This document shows, piece after piece, positions 37,625-46,645 of a stretch of DNA of 64,000 nucleotides. The stretch covers positions 241,152 to 305,151 of the forward strand of contig NZ_JONL01000006.1 in NCBI RefSeq assembly GCF_000711735.1, written 5' to 3'. The notes below the pieces were generated by a model. It saw only the letters and a program-made list of their open reading frames with translations. It was not told the DNA's origin and searched no databases. The position numbers were made by a program, and so were the translations under genes. The first letter of the stretch is position 1, and each line of letters starts with the position of its first letter. The stretch comes from Maridesulfovibrio frigidus DSM 17176. Its GTDB lineage: Bacteria > Desulfobacterota > Desulfovibrionia > Desulfovibrionales > Desulfovibrionaceae.

Positions 37625-38551
37625 TTACTCAGGGCCGAATGTAGAGCGAATGCTATCCAGCTCTTTGGCTACTTCATAAATAGTTCTAGCGTACACCATC
37701 GAGTGATTATAGCGGTAGATGACTTTAAGTTTCTTCTTTTTGCTCAGTGATTCTTTCCAGCCATGCTTTTTCAAAAAATTAGCCATACTATCCAAAGCAT
37801 CATCTGTGCTGAATAAATCAATACGCCCATCTGAATTTCCGTCCACAGCATAACTTAGTGCAGTGGTTGGCATGAACTGACATATTCCAAATGCACCATA
37901 AGGTGAACCGGGTATTTCTGCCGGATTGATGGAGTTCGCTGCTGAAAATTTTAAAAGGGCAACCATTTCTTTGTAAGCCCAGTCTGCCTTCTGTTTTGTT
38001 CTCTTCTTAAGCCACTTAAGATCTTCGTCCTTTAAATCGCTATGCCCAAGATCATCAAAAAAAGTCATGGGATCTGTGCTTGCCGCCATGTTTGCCAAAT
38101 TCAAAAAAGCAGGAGCTTTACCCAGCGTGCGCCCAAGCTTTGTTTCAACCAGAAGAAGTGACACTAAAATAGAAGGAGACACTCCGTATTTTTTATCAAT
38201 TGCAACGAGAATATCAAAGTTTTCGCGAAGGTACGAATAGGCTCCAGCAAGCGGAATAACTCCGACATACCTTTCATCAAATTCTTTTTCACGAGCTACT
38301 TTTTTAGCTTGTGGCTCAAATTTACGATGAAGCAAAACCCGCATTTTTCGGGACATTATACCAGAATCATACTTCATCGATTCAGCAGAAAAGACCTTAT
38401 TCACATACTCTCGGCTAAACCCGTCTTTGACGAGCCTATCCTTCAAAGGGTTCCATTCCGCAGAATTTGCTGCGCAGAATACCGCGCTACAAATAATAAA
38501 TGAAAAACATAGAGCAGAAAGTACAGCCAGTCTTTTAAGCTTTAAAATCAT
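37625..38551 (-). CDS. Lytic murein transglycosylase (MltB/SLT_2 type)
   Basis: The 308-residue protein has a signal sequence (about 1-28, AVFCAANSAEW), an SLT_2 domain with the catalytic Glu in VETKLG, and the family segments LNLANMA and GAFGICQFMPTTAL. It cleaves the glycan strands of peptidoglycan in the periplasm. No lipobox Cys is evident, so it is probably soluble. It starts 9 bases after the stop of the small selenoprotein gene and likely shares its transcript. Confidence 0.92.
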   Translation of the reverse strand: MILKLKRLAVLSALCFSFIICSAVFCAANSAEWNPLKDRLVKDGFSREYVNKVFSAESMKYDSGIMSRKMRVLLHRKFEPQAKKVAREKEFDERYVGVIPLAGAYSYLRENFDILVAIDKKYGVSPSILVSLLLVETKLGRTLGKAPAFLNLANMAASTDPMTFFDDLGHSDLKDEDLKWLKKRTKQKADWAYKEMVALLKFSAANSINPAEIPGSPYGAFGICQFMPTTALSYAVDGNSDGRIDLFSTDDALDSMANFLKKHGWKESLSKKKKLKVIYRYNHSMVYARTIYEVAKELDSIRSTFGPE

Positions 38552-38560
38552 AATCCCTCA

Positions 38561-38791
38561 TTATAGTCGATTCATTGACACGTTGGACATTTCTTCTTCG
38601 AAGTCATCATCAATGAACTCCGCATAATCGGCAACTCTGTATATTTTGCTGCAAGACCCGCAGCGTAAATAAACGCCAGCTCAACCCCGGCGCGAAAAGA
38701 TATCTCCGCCGCATTCCTTGCAATGCATACCCGGCTTAGGAGCTTTACGATTCACACTATTACTGCCGTTAGCTCTTTTCGATCCGAACAT
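38561..38791 (-). CDS. Dual-CXXC small selenoprotein (in-frame UGA read as selenocysteine)
   Basis: Reading from the ATG at 38791 gives MFGSKRANGSNS..., with CKEC at residues 24-27, an in-frame TGA as codon 37 (complement of 38681-38683), CGSC at 44-47 and an acidic tail to the TAA at 38561: 76 residues in all. Translation after the TGA keeps a sensible protein (second CXXC, then DYAEFIDDDFEEE). Sixteen bases past the TGA lies a hairpin with a GGUCU loop, the loop of the E. coli fdhF SECIS. I recall small dual-CXXC proteins with Cys/Sec variants in Desulfovibrio. Possible zinc ribbon or redox role. A GGGGGAA ribosome site precedes the ATG. Confidence 0.82.
38642..38671 (-). promoter_or_regulatory. 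Putative bacterial SECIS element
   Basis: On the minus strand the upper stem GCUGCG / UGCAGC (last pair G-U) closes a GGUCU pentaloop (38648-38664). A lower stem UAUUU / AAAUA flanks a small internal loop. It sits inside the coding region, with 22 bases between the UGA and the GGUCU loop; the spacing in E. coli fdhF is 18. Loop sequence and spacing are what SelB recognises. Confidence 0.78.
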
Positions 38792-38850
38792 AATTCCCCC
38801 GTGTTCACATTACCTACGAATATAAATCAAATAACCCTGCTCCACAATAA

Positions 38851-38885
38851 AAAAGCCGGATTCCTTAAAGGAAGCCGGCTTAATA
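38851..38885 (-). terminator. Rho-independent terminator of tolC-like gene
   Basis: The stem AAGCCGG(A)TTCC / GGAA(G)CCGGCTT with a 5-base loop is flanked by an A-run on the left, giving a U-run on the minus strand. It lies just past the outer-membrane efflux gene. Confidence 0.85.
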
Positions 38886-38902
38886 ATTATCGAGAGTTTC
38901 TA

Positions 38903-40330
38903 CTAGCTTGTTTTAAGTGAAGGGTTTTTAGTTCCCATGGCAACGAATAGTCTTGCGAGAGCAACTTGATAGTCAGACAACGCCTGAATTAGTTGAGCTT
39001 CACTGTCACTCAGTCTGGACTGAGCATTCAAAACTTCGTTGTTTGTGCTGACCTGTGCTTGATAACGAGCCATAGCCATTCTGTAACCCTCACGCCCAGC
39101 TTCAACAGACTTGCGGCCAACGCCAATTCTGTCGGCTGCTGCCTGAAGATTTAGAAGCTCATTTTTAATTTCGTAAGAAGCTTCGAGCTTGGTGTTGTCG
39201 TACTCAGCTTGAATTTTGCCAACATTCTCGTTAGCTCTCTTCACATCGTAGTATGTTTCTCCCCAGTTGAAGAAATCCCAATCTACGTTAGCTCCAACAC
39301 TCCAGGAGTCAGGACGGTTCTTGTAATTATATTTGTTCTTACTTACGGAAGGATCATCACCAGTGCTAGCATAATCAAAGTCGGCGGTGAGTTTAGGATA
39401 AAAGGAACTTTCGGAGATAGTCACATCTTCTTCAGATATTTTAATCGCCTTCTGGGCAATACGCAGATCCGGACGATCTTTGTCCGCCTTGAGGATGCAC
39501 TGATCTAGAGTCATTGAAAAAGGTAAGTAAGTCAGTTCACCTGAATAGTTAACATTTTCTTCAAGTGGAAGGTTTAGTAAGGTATTAAGTCTTGCAACCT
39601 TTGAGGCAACCACGTTTTTAGCTTTAAGGAGATCCTGCTGAGAAGTAGCAAGCTCAACTTCAGCCTGCAAGACATCTACTTTAGGTCTGAGTCCTACCTG
39701 ATAAAAAGCCTGAATAACTCCAAGCTGTGATTCCAGTCTGGCAACTGAGTCCTGCTTACTCTTCACTTCCATACGTCCCTGAAGCAAAGTAAGAAAGGCT
39801 GTCTGAACTTCTCTGATCAAAATTAATTCGGCATTATAAAGACTTGCGTCACTTTGTTCTCTTTGAAGTTTGGTCTTCTGAAATTTAGAAAGTAACTCAA
39901 AACCCATAAAAACTGGCTGACTCACGTTGATGCCAAGTCCCCACTGATCCTGATACCCATAAGCGGTGTCACCGGTTCTAGGCTGCTCGCCATTATGAGT
40001 GTAACCATATTTCAAATTCATTCCAGCACCAAACTGACCGCGCTGCGACTCAACACTGCTTGCAGAAGCCATGAGCTGTTGGCGGGCTGCAATAATAGTC
40101 GGATTCTGTTTAATCCCCAAATTAACGCAATCTTCCAGAGTCAGTGTTCTATCTGCAGCTTTCTCCTCATCGGAGACAGCTTGCGGAACCTGCATTGTCG
40201 CCTCTTCCATAGATACTGGCGCCTGAGCTTCACCTGTTTTTTCTTCACCAGGTAACTGCTGAGCAAAGACTTGCGAAGTTGCAACAAGCATAAATAATAA
40301 TGTAAACAAAAGAGAAATATTGCGTTTCAT
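38903..40330 (-). CDS. TolC family outer membrane efflux protein
   Basis: The protein (about 475 residues) has a signal peptide ending near AQQ (residues 1-26), then a linker and two repeated OEP domains of long helices with the typical LTLEDCVNLGIKQNP opening and LNTLLNLPLEEN segments. It forms an outer-membrane/periplasmic export tunnel. I prefer the ATG at 40330 because the AGGA site then has normal spacing; the frame also opens at 40339. No inner-membrane pump or adaptor is adjacent, so its partner is elsewhere. It could serve drug efflux or type I secretion. Confidence 0.92.
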   Translation of the reverse strand: MKRNISLLFTLLFMLVATSQVFAQQLPGEEKTGEAQAPVSMEEATMQVPQAVSDEEKAADRTLTLEDCVNLGIKQNPTIIAARQQLMASASSVESQRGQFGAGMNLKYGYTHNGEQPRTGDTAYGYQDQWGLGINVSQPVFMGFELLSKFQKTKLQREQSDASLYNAELILIREVQTAFLTLLQGRMEVKSKQDSVARLESQLGVIQAFYQVGLRPKVDVLQAEVELATSQQDLLKAKNVVASKVARLNTLLNLPLEENVNYSGELTYLPFSMTLDQCILKADKDRPDLRIAQKAIKISEEDVTISESSFYPKLTADFDYASTGDDPSVSKNKYNYKNRPDSWSVGANVDWDFFNWGETYYDVKRANENVGKIQAEYDNTKLEASYEIKNELLNLQAAADRIGVGRKSVEAGREGYRMAMARYQAQVSTNNEVLNAQSRLSDSEAQLIQALSDYQVALARLFVAMGTKNPSLKTS

Positions 40331-40434
40331 TCTAGCCATCCTGAACGATGCGAGTTTTTATAGTTAAAATACCAAAAACAAAATCATGATCTTTATAGAT
40401 GTTCCTGCCAAGGTAATCAAGCAACATTTTGTAA

Positions 40435-41220
40435 TTAAACACTTCGTATTTTTGCGCAGTCAGATAAGTCGCCCTGAAGCTTTTCAACAGCGTGCTTTAA
40501 AGCTGGAAGGACGGCCTCTAAGCTCTCTTTTACGGCCTTAGGACTACCGGGAACATTAATAATGATACTCTCGCCAAGAGTTCCGGCAATTCCCCTTGAA
40601 ATCATGGAATGCGGTGTTTTTTCAAGTCCAGCTGTAGTTATGGCCCGCTCAAAACCAGGCAGACGTTTTTCAATAACAGCTAGAGTTGCTTCAGGAGAAA
40701 CATCGCGAGGCCCGACTCCTGTCCCGCCAGTAGTAATAATAATATCAAACTTACTGGTGTAGGCAAGATTCATCAATAGAGACTTCAGATCGCCATATTC
40801 ATCTGGAATTAGAAAACCGTGCACAATAGAAACTGCCATAGTATCGCTGACAATCTGGCCAACCAAAGGACCACCAGTGTCTTCTCTTTCTCCACGGGCT
40901 CCCTTATCACTCAATGTGACATAAGCAACGGAAAAACCAACTCTCTCAGTTTTTAAATCTAAACTTCCAGAATTAGGCAATGGTTCCAAAACTTCAGCAA
41001 CCCAAGTTTTTGCGCCTGGAACCTGATCGGCCCAAGAACCAGATACAATTCGCAAAAGTTCGGTCCCTTCGCTACTGAGTTTCATTCCGGCTCTAAGTTT
41101 AGAAGCTTCTAAGGACACCTTTATATAAGGACACCCTTCTGGAAAAACATCTGAACCTCCGAGGTATATCCTTCCACCTACACGAACCGATCCTGCGAAA
41201 GAGAAATCGCATTTTATCAT
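40435..41220 (-). CDS. MogA/MoaB-type molybdopterin adenylyltransferase with N-terminal extension
   Basis: Residues about 95-250 form a MogA/MoaB domain with the TTGGTGVGPRDVSPEAT motif and the Ser-Pro-Lys nucleotide region (INVPGSPKAV). This domain adenylates molybdopterin before metal insertion. The first 95 residues are an extension with a beta-rich, MOSC-like look (GGRIYLGGSDVFPEGCPYI...), not found in E. coli MogA. It ends the run after a DUF1614 gene that starts 27 bases upstream on the same strand. Confidence 0.88.
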   Translation of the reverse strand: MIKCDFSFAGSVRVGGRIYLGGSDVFPEGCPYIKVSLEASKLRAGMKLSSEGTELLRIVSGSWADQVPGAKTWVAEVLEPLPNSGSLDLKTERVGFSVAYVTLSDKGARGEREDTGGPLVGQIVSDTMAVSIVHGFLIPDEYGDLKSLLMNLAYTSKFDIIITTGGTGVGPRDVSPEATLAVIEKRLPGFERAITTAGLEKTPHSMISRGIAGTLGESIIINVPGSPKAVKESLEAVLPALKHAVEKLQGDLSDCAKIRSV

Positions 41221-41247
41221 ATCTATACTCCTTAAAATTGCTGTTTT

Positions 41248-41952
41248 TTAGGCTAACAAGACTGCTAAAATACCTGTTATAAAAATACCGTCAAAGGTTC
41301 CTGCCCCGCCGATAGAAACAACTGGAGCATCAAGCACTTTTCGAGTTGCAGGAGTAGCCAAGTGCAAAATATCAGCTCCTATTAAAGTCCCAAGACTACC
41401 TGCAACATAAGCAGCGATAGGAGCTATCTCGCCCGGAACAAAAATTAAAGCTGCAAGAGCTGTAATAATGGGAGGAATAAGAACAGGTATACCAATTCCT
41501 ACACCGGGAATGGGTTTCGCCAGTGCATACGTTGCGGCAATCACGATTACGATACAAAGTAAAATAGAAATATTATAGCCGTATTTAGCAAGAAGAGTCA
41601 TCGACAGCAAAGTTGGAATCACGCACCCACCTATATTTACTGCCACAACCTGATTAACAAGGGACTTTCCTTCATGGGTATTTTCCGGATGCACCTGAGG
41701 GTTTAAAACTCTGAACTTCCTGACAAGCACATCAGGAACTAACCTTTCAGAGCGAAACACAGGAATGTTGACCCCACTTCCAAGCAAGGTAGCAATTAGC
41801 AAAGCAAACCCCTGCCCCGCTGTAAGTCCCAACTTTCCAAAGGCGGTCGTAATCAGTCCAACCTGTACAAATATAAACAAAAAGAATATGACGACGAAAA
41901 AAATAACACCAAGAACCATTACGGTTGGCAGAGAAATTAAGGGGCCACGCAT
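41248..41952 (-). CDS. DUF1614 integral membrane protein
   Basis: The 234-residue protein is highly hydrophobic with about seven membrane helices and the conserved GSGVNIPVF and NIGGCVIPTLLS segments of DUF1614. Its function is unknown; conserved Gly/Asn/Pro-rich loops suggest a transporter-like fold. It shares a transcript with the mogA-like gene downstream. Confidence 0.85.
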   Translation of the reverse strand: MRGPLISLPTVMVLGVIFFVVIFFLFIFVQVGLITTAFGKLGLTAGQGFALLIATLLGSGVNIPVFRSERLVPDVLVRKFRVLNPQVHPENTHEGKSLVNQVVAVNIGGCVIPTLLSMTLLAKYGYNISILLCIVIVIAATYALAKPIPGVGIGIPVLIPPIITALAALIFVPGEIAPIAAYVAGSLGTLIGADILHLATPATRKVLDAPVVSIGGAGTFDGIFITGILAVLLA

Positions 41953-42083
41953 AGTAAAAAAATCTCCTTAGTTGCAAATCTTAATTGAAATGCGTTATTT
42001 AAAGCTATTGAAGCAGACACTTCAAGAAAATATTGCTAAATAAATTATATTACGAGTTAAATATACAGGAGGCTTACAACATT

Positions 42084-42971
42084 ATGAAAGGTATTATTCT
42101 AGCAGGTGGTTCCGGAACCAGACTGTATCCTCTGACGCGAGTAGTCAGTAAACAACTCCTGCCTGTTTATGACAAGCCCATGATTTACTACCCGCTATCT
42201 ATTCATATGATGTCGGGAATAAAAGATATTCTCATCATTTCCACCCCCGAAGATCTACATAGATTTGAAGATTTGTTAGGTGACGGTTCCAGACTTGGTA
42301 TCAACATTCAATACAAAGTCCAACCAAAACCCGAAGGATTAGCTCAAGCATTCATTATCGGTGAAGAATTTATTGGGAAAGACAGCGTCAGCCTGATACT
42401 TGGAGATAACGTCTTTTATGGTCATGACCTGCCACATATTTTACAACAGGCAGCTAAACTTAAAAGTGGCGGAACAGTCTTCGCCTACGCAGTTAAGGAT
42501 CCAAGAAGATATGGTGTTGTTGAATTCGATAAGGATCAATCCGTAATCAGTATTGAAGAAAAACCTGAAGAACCAAAATCAAAATTTGCTGTAACGGGTC
42601 TATATTTTTACGACAATTCAGTAATTGAAATAGCCAAAAACATTACCCCCTCCCATCGCGGAGAACTAGAGATAACAGATGTTAACAAAGAATATCTGAA
42701 ACGCGGATCACTGAATGTTGAACTTCTTGGGCGCGGATACGCGTGGCTGGATATGGGAACACATGCATCACTGCTTAGAGCAGCGGCTTATGTTGAAGCA
42801 ATTCAGGAAAGACAAGGATTCCTCTTAGCCTGCCTAGAAGAAATCTCCTTTAAAATGGGATACATCAGAGCTGAACAACTGAAAGACATGGCGTCAGATA
42901 TGCTGAAAAATGATTACGGTAAATATCTGATGGAAGTCTACGAAGAAGCAATGGAGCAAAACAATGCGTAA
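42084..42971 (+). CDS. rfbA: Glucose-1-phosphate thymidylyltransferase RfbA
   Basis: RfbA makes dTDP-glucose from glucose-1-phosphate and dTTP, the first step to dTDP-rhamnose and related sugars. The start at 42084 (295 residues) follows a GGAGG site and begins [18 protein letters not shown]; the longer frame would add 17 non-homologous residues. The nucleotide-binding [23 protein letters not shown] and GDNVFYG motifs are all present. rfbB, C and D are not adjacent. It overlaps the following gene by 8 bases. Confidence 0.95.
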   Translation: MKGIILAGGSGTRLYPLTRVVSKQLLPVYDKPMIYYPLSIHMMSGIKDILIISTPEDLHRFEDLLGDGSRLGINIQYKVQPKPEGLAQAFIIGEEFIGKDSVSLILGDNVFYGHDLPHILQQAAKLKSGGTVFAYAVKDPRRYGVVEFDKDQSVISIEEKPEEPKSKFAVTGLYFYDNSVIEIAKNITPSHRGELEITDVNKEYLKRGSLNVELLGRGYAWLDMGTHASLLRAAAYVEAIQERQGFLLACLEEISFKMGYIRAEQLKDMASDMLKNDYGKYLMEVYEEAMEQNNA

Positions 42972-43449
42972 TACTTTCATCATAATGATATTTGCATTAA
43001 TCATGAGCTTTGCTTCTCCCGCATTTTGCAGCGAGAGCATTATCCCTAAGACTTTTGGAAAGCTTTCGGAAGTAGAGTCTGCACTTAAGAAAATAGGACA
43101 GAACTTAGACAAAATAGCAGGATCGGCATCACAACCAGACAGAGTGTTCGCATTGCAAGATCTAGCAAATTTATGCAAAACAAGCCGGATGCAGGTTCAT
43201 GGGCTGAACTCGCTCTATTCCGTTGCAAATGTTGTTAAAAGAGAAAAAAGATTTGAAAGCAAAGAAGCTGCGATGCTTAAGGAAAAATGTAGATACGCAA
43301 CAAACGATTTTCTGCGCAGGAAAACTTTCGTTCATGATATAATTGTAAAAACACGTGATCAAAAACTTAAAGACCTAGCCTACATACTCGAGGTGCAATT
43401 AGATATAACTCTAAACAATCTATCCATAATCAGCAAAAATTTAAAATAA
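42964..43449 (+). CDS. Hypothetical secreted protein
   Basis: The 161-residue protein has a clear signal peptide ([23 protein letters not shown]) and a helical body with two further cysteines (LANLCK, KEKCRY). I do not recognise a family. Its start lies 8 bases inside the end of rfbA and a terminator follows, so it is co-expressed with rfbA, perhaps only for translational coupling. Periplasmic location is inferred. Confidence 0.72.
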   Translation: MRNTFIIMIFALIMSFASPAFCSESIIPKTFGKLSEVESALKKIGQNLDKIAGSASQPDRVFALQDLANLCKTSRMQVHGLNSLYSVANVVKREKRFESKEAAMLKEKCRYATNDFLRRKTFVHDIIVKTRDQKLKDLAYILEVQLDITLNNLSIISKNLK

Positions 43450-43480
43450 AAAAAGGCGCGAAATTCGCGCCTTTTTTTAT
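43450..43480. terminator. Bidirectional terminator
   Basis: GGCGCGAA / TTCGCGCC with a one-base loop (43455-43471) is flanked by an A-run and a T-run. It separates the rfbA unit from the convergent small membrane gene. Confidence 0.85.
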
Positions 43481-43519
43481 AAAAAATGGAAAAGCCAAAG
43501 GCTTTATCCGAAATTTTTC

Positions 43520-43663
43520 TTAATGGTGACTTTCGTTTTTACCTTGCTCGATTCTGTAAAAAGCCATGTAGAGAATCCAAGCGAAATATACAAAAATCAG
43601 AGAAACACCAACGAAACCAGCTGTACTGCTATGTCCCACATTGCTAAGTAGTTCACCAATCAT
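43520..43663 (-). CDS. Small single-pass membrane protein (CcoQ-like size)
   Basis: A 47-residue protein starts at the ATG at 43663, preceded by GGAGG at good spacing; the longer frame to 43774 has no such site. It has one membrane helix (about 15-37) ending in a charged, His-rich tail (EQGKNESHH). Size and layout are like CcoQ/FixQ-type small subunits or other small inner-membrane proteins, but no oxidase genes are near. Function unknown. Confidence 0.65.
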   Translation of the reverse strand: MIGELLSNVGHSSTAGFVGVSLIFVYFAWILYMAFYRIEQGKNESHH

Positions 43664-43888
43664 CTTACTGTACCTCCAAATAATTAAACCCAATTTATTT
43701 CCAAAAAATGTTAGATATTCATCACGTCTATTTGCAATAATGTCAAGAGTTAGTTTAAGCAATACCATTGACAAATTTTAACATACATATAAAATTCATG
43801 TATAGAAAAACACCTTAATGATCATTGAATTTTTCGTTTGAAACATGATATAGTCGAATTATACAGAACTTCACCATTAGAGGAACAT

Positions 43889-44434
43889 ATGGGGAAAGAA
43901 GAAAACAATGAAGGTCTGCTTGACCGATTGAAAAGTAAACTCGACAGAATGCTTGGCAGAAAAAAGGCTGACTCTTTTGATGTGTCCTTCACTCAAAAGG
44001 CAGGAACACCAAGCATGCGAAACGCTTTTAGAATTGACGTGGACAACATGCAAGTCGTCTGTAAATCGCCTAGAGTCAAATGTAAAATCACAGATATAAG
44101 TGCCAACGGAGTCGGGTTCAAATCCTCGAAAGATTTTCCAGTTGGGGAAATAATAGAATCCGTAATGCTTTGGTCCGGAAAACCTGTGCTCAAAAATATT
44201 AAGATGAAAGTTGTAAGACGAAAAGGCAGCTTGGTTGGATGTGAGTTCATTGAGCTTGATAAGGATCAAGATAAAATCATCAGCAAGATAGTTGTTGCTG
44301 CTCAGAAAAGGTCTATCAAGGCCGCTCACTCAGGGGCTAAACATGCTCAAGACGACAAAGAAATTCTTAAAACTGCGGAAAAAGTAACGAAGCGACCTTC
44401 GGCGAAAGATCCTTCTAAAAAGATCAAGTTATAA
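43889..44434 (+). CDS. PilZ domain protein (c-di-GMP receptor)
   Basis: The protein (181 residues from the ATG at 43889, which has an AGAGGA site) has a charged N-terminus and a PilZ domain (about 50-150) with the c-di-GMP ligands RNAFR (RxxxR) and DISANG (DxSxxG), followed by a Lys-rich tail. It probably senses c-di-GMP made by enzymes such as the GGDEF protein at 606-1934. No membrane segment. The longer frame from 43838 is less likely. Confidence 0.88.
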   Translation: MGKEENNEGLLDRLKSKLDRMLGRKKADSFDVSFTQKAGTPSMRNAFRIDVDNMQVVCKSPRVKCKITDISANGVGFKSSKDFPVGEIIESVMLWSGKPVLKNIKMKVVRRKGSLVGCEFIELDKDQDKIISKIVVAAQKRSIKAAHSGAKHAQDDKEILKTAEKVTKRPSAKDPSKKIKL

Positions 44435-44537
44435 ACTGCAGACATCCTTCGTCCAGCTCCCCATCTCATTAATATTGTACGCCATACTATATAACAATTA
44501 CTAAAACTTAGCTAAATATCAATCAAAAGGGATACTT

Positions 44538-45500
44538 ATGAACATGGTAATTCTGGACGGGTACACAGTTAACCCCGGAGACAATCCTTGGTCTGAACTC
44601 GCTAAGCTTGGCGACCTGACCGTATTCGACCGCACCATTGCATCAAAAATAATCGAACGTTGCATTGATGCTGACATAATATTTACCAATAAGGTGCTAT
44701 TTCCCAAAGAAATAATTCAATCCTTACCAAAACTTAAATTTATCTCAGTTCTGGCCACCGGCTATAACACCATAGATTTAGACGCAGCGGCAGAACAAGG
44801 AATTATAGTCTCAAATGTTCCGGGCTACTCGCCCCCTTCTGTGGCTCAACATGTTATCGCGCTGCTTTTACACTTTTCAAACAATATCAGCTTGCACGAC
44901 TCAGCCGTTAAGAACGGAGAATGGTCCACCCAGAAAGACTTCTGCTTCTGGAAGGCTCCATTATTTGAATTGCAAGGCAAGAAAATGGGAATAGTTGGAT
45001 TTGGGGGCATAGGAAGCAAGGTCGCAGCCCTCGCAAATGCATTTGGAATGGAAATATTAGCTTACGCTCCGCGCCCGAAAACACCACCTTCCTACTCACC
45101 TTTCAAGTTTGTGGAATTAGATGAACTCTTCGTGGAATCTGACGTTATATCACTTCACTGCCCGCTCACCGCAGACAATGAACATTTTGTAAACAGCGCC
45201 ATTCTTAGTACCATGAAAAAAAACGCCATTCTTATCAATACAGCTCGCGGACAGCTTATTAATGAGCAGGACCTTGCAGAATCTCTTCATAACGGAACGA
45301 TAGGAGGAGCGGCGCTTGATGTCGTTGAAGTAGAGCCAATACTGCCCAATAATCCTTTACTGAAAGCTCCAAACACAGTCATAACGCCGCACATTGCATG
45401 GGCAACCCTTGAGGCCCGTAACAGGCTTACAAAAACCACAGTAGAAAACGTGGCAGCCTTTCTAAAAGGCGCACCTATCAACGTAGTGTGTAAAAAATAA
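44538..45500 (+). CDS. D-2-hydroxyacid dehydrogenase (glycerate dehydrogenase-like)
   Basis: The 320-residue protein is an NAD(H)-dependent D-isomer-specific 2-hydroxyacid dehydrogenase. The Rossmann motif is GIVGFGGIGSKVA, and the catalytic Arg (NTARGQL), Glu (DVVEVEP) and His (TPHIAWAT) are in place. The N-terminal MVILDGYTVNPGDNPW is typical of the hydroxypyruvate/glycerate group. It is a single gene with an AAAGGGA ribosome site. The exact substrate cannot be fixed from sequence. Confidence 0.9.
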   Translation: MNMVILDGYTVNPGDNPWSELAKLGDLTVFDRTIASKIIERCIDADIIFTNKVLFPKEIIQSLPKLKFISVLATGYNTIDLDAAAEQGIIVSNVPGYSPPSVAQHVIALLLHFSNNISLHDSAVKNGEWSTQKDFCFWKAPLFELQGKKMGIVGFGGIGSKVAALANAFGMEILAYAPRPKTPPSYSPFKFVELDELFVESDVISLHCPLTADNEHFVNSAILSTMKKNAILINTARGQLINEQDLAESLHNGTIGGAALDVVEVEPILPNNPLLKAPNTVITPHIAWATLEARNRLTKTTVENVAAFLKGAPINVVCKK

Positions 45501-45553
45501 CGTTACTAATGAGTGATAAAAAGAAAAGATCGACAACCCAGAATGAGGGTTAT

Positions 45554-45982
45554 TTATGCATATTTCTGAACAGCGCTGATGAGATCAGCTTTTCTGACTG
45601 GTTTGGTCATAAAAAAATCACACCCGACATCATAAGCCTTGTCCCTGTTTTCGCTTAGAGCATGGGCAGTAACAGCTATAATAGGTGTTTTTTCTAAACC
45701 ATTATCTTTTTCATACTGACGAATACTGGTGGTGGCTTGATACCCATCGGTAAACGGCATCTCGATATCCATCAATACAAGATCATAACGGTTCTTTTGG
45801 TATAATTCAAAAGCTTCCCCGCCATTCTCAGCAACATCAATAGAGTACGGAAATTTTTTTAAATATAACTGAATCAGCAACACATTGTTTTCACAATCTT
45901 CAGCAAGCAGAATTTTTAATTCCCTGCTCACATCTGCGGCATTGTCAGTAACTGAATTTTTATTAAGCTCGGTAGACAGCAT
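45554..45982 (-). CDS. Stand-alone receiver domain response regulator
   Basis: The 142-residue protein has a short N-terminal leader (1-22) and one receiver domain (about 23-140) with LLAEDCENN, phospho-acceptor LMDIEMPFTDG, AVTAHA and TKP motifs complete. The sequence is of the type found in the receiver of hybrid histidine kinases. No kinase or output domain is adjacent, so it probably acts in a phosphorelay with an unlinked kinase. Confidence 0.9.
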   Translation of the reverse strand: MLSTELNKNSVTDNAADVSRELKILLAEDCENNVLLIQLYLKKFPYSIDVAENGGEAFELYQKNRYDLVLMDIEMPFTDGYQATTSIRQYEKDNGLEKTPIIAVTAHALSENRDKAYDVGCDFFMTKPVRKADLISAVQKYA

Positions 45983-46158
45983 TAATACACCTTTTTAAAC
46001 GTCAAAAAACAGACAAACCAACTTCATCGTTTGCCTCAACTTAATCAAGTTAAGATTAATATACTACTGTTTTACTAATCACAACAATTATATGTAAAAA
46101 ATAACAGCAGTTCTTATTCCAATAAAACTTAATTATGCTAGGCGCACAGCCAAAATAA

Positions 46159-46542
46159 CTAGTTCTGCAATTTCATACTGCGAACACTTTCAGCAAATAA
46201 TTCAAGGTCATTTTTATCCCCTTCTTTGTATTCTTCAGAGTACAAAAGAGCCGACATAAAAAAAACACTGTTTATCTGAAGAGACTGCGAGGCAGAAAGG
46301 GCAAACCTATCAATCCGGTCCATGACGAAAGTCTTGTCTTTCACTTCAAGAACTTGAACAGCCTCATTCACCTGATCAGCAAGAGATGAAAGGAGTAATG
46401 CCTTCTTGCGCATAAGCTCTCTGTATGCATCTTCATCTTTATTTTCATAAAGTTCAGATTTTGCAAGACCTTCAATCTCTCTGACTTTTACTGCCTCGAT
46501 ATCCAACAAGTCAGCTATGGCGTGATACGCGTCGTGAACCAT
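46159..46542 (-). CDS. Hypothetical helical protein
   Basis: This 127-residue protein has a good AAGGAGAG ribosome site before its ATG. It is predicted to be all-helical with heptad-like patterns and has no signal peptide, membrane helix or cysteine. I do not recognise a family. It is a single gene in a stretch of small unknown genes; length and charge balance suggest a real protein. Confidence 0.65.
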   Translation of the reverse strand: MVHDAYHAIADLLDIEAVKVREIEGLAKSELYENKDEDAYRELMRKKALLLSSLADQVNEAVQVLEVKDKTFVMDRIDRFALSASQSLQINSVFFMSALLYSEEYKEGDKNDLELFAESVRSMKLQN

Positions 46543-46645
46543 GAACTCTCCTTAATTTTGTTTTTTCTATACTGACTATAGGTTTTCAAAAAATCAAAAT
46601 CAAGTAAGTACTAAACAAAGTGCGTAATTTGTATCACATCTATGT

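Noticed and set aside
38681..38683. TGA as a plain nonsense mutation splitting a pseudogene
   Set aside because: Sequence after the TGA keeps a second CXXC and a coherent tail, and a GGUCU-loop hairpin lies at the right distance, so selenocysteine decoding is the better reading.
45536..45552. AACCC/GGGTT inverted repeat near the stand-alone receiver gene
   Set aside because: The stem is only five base pairs and no T-run follows on either strand, so it is not called a terminator.
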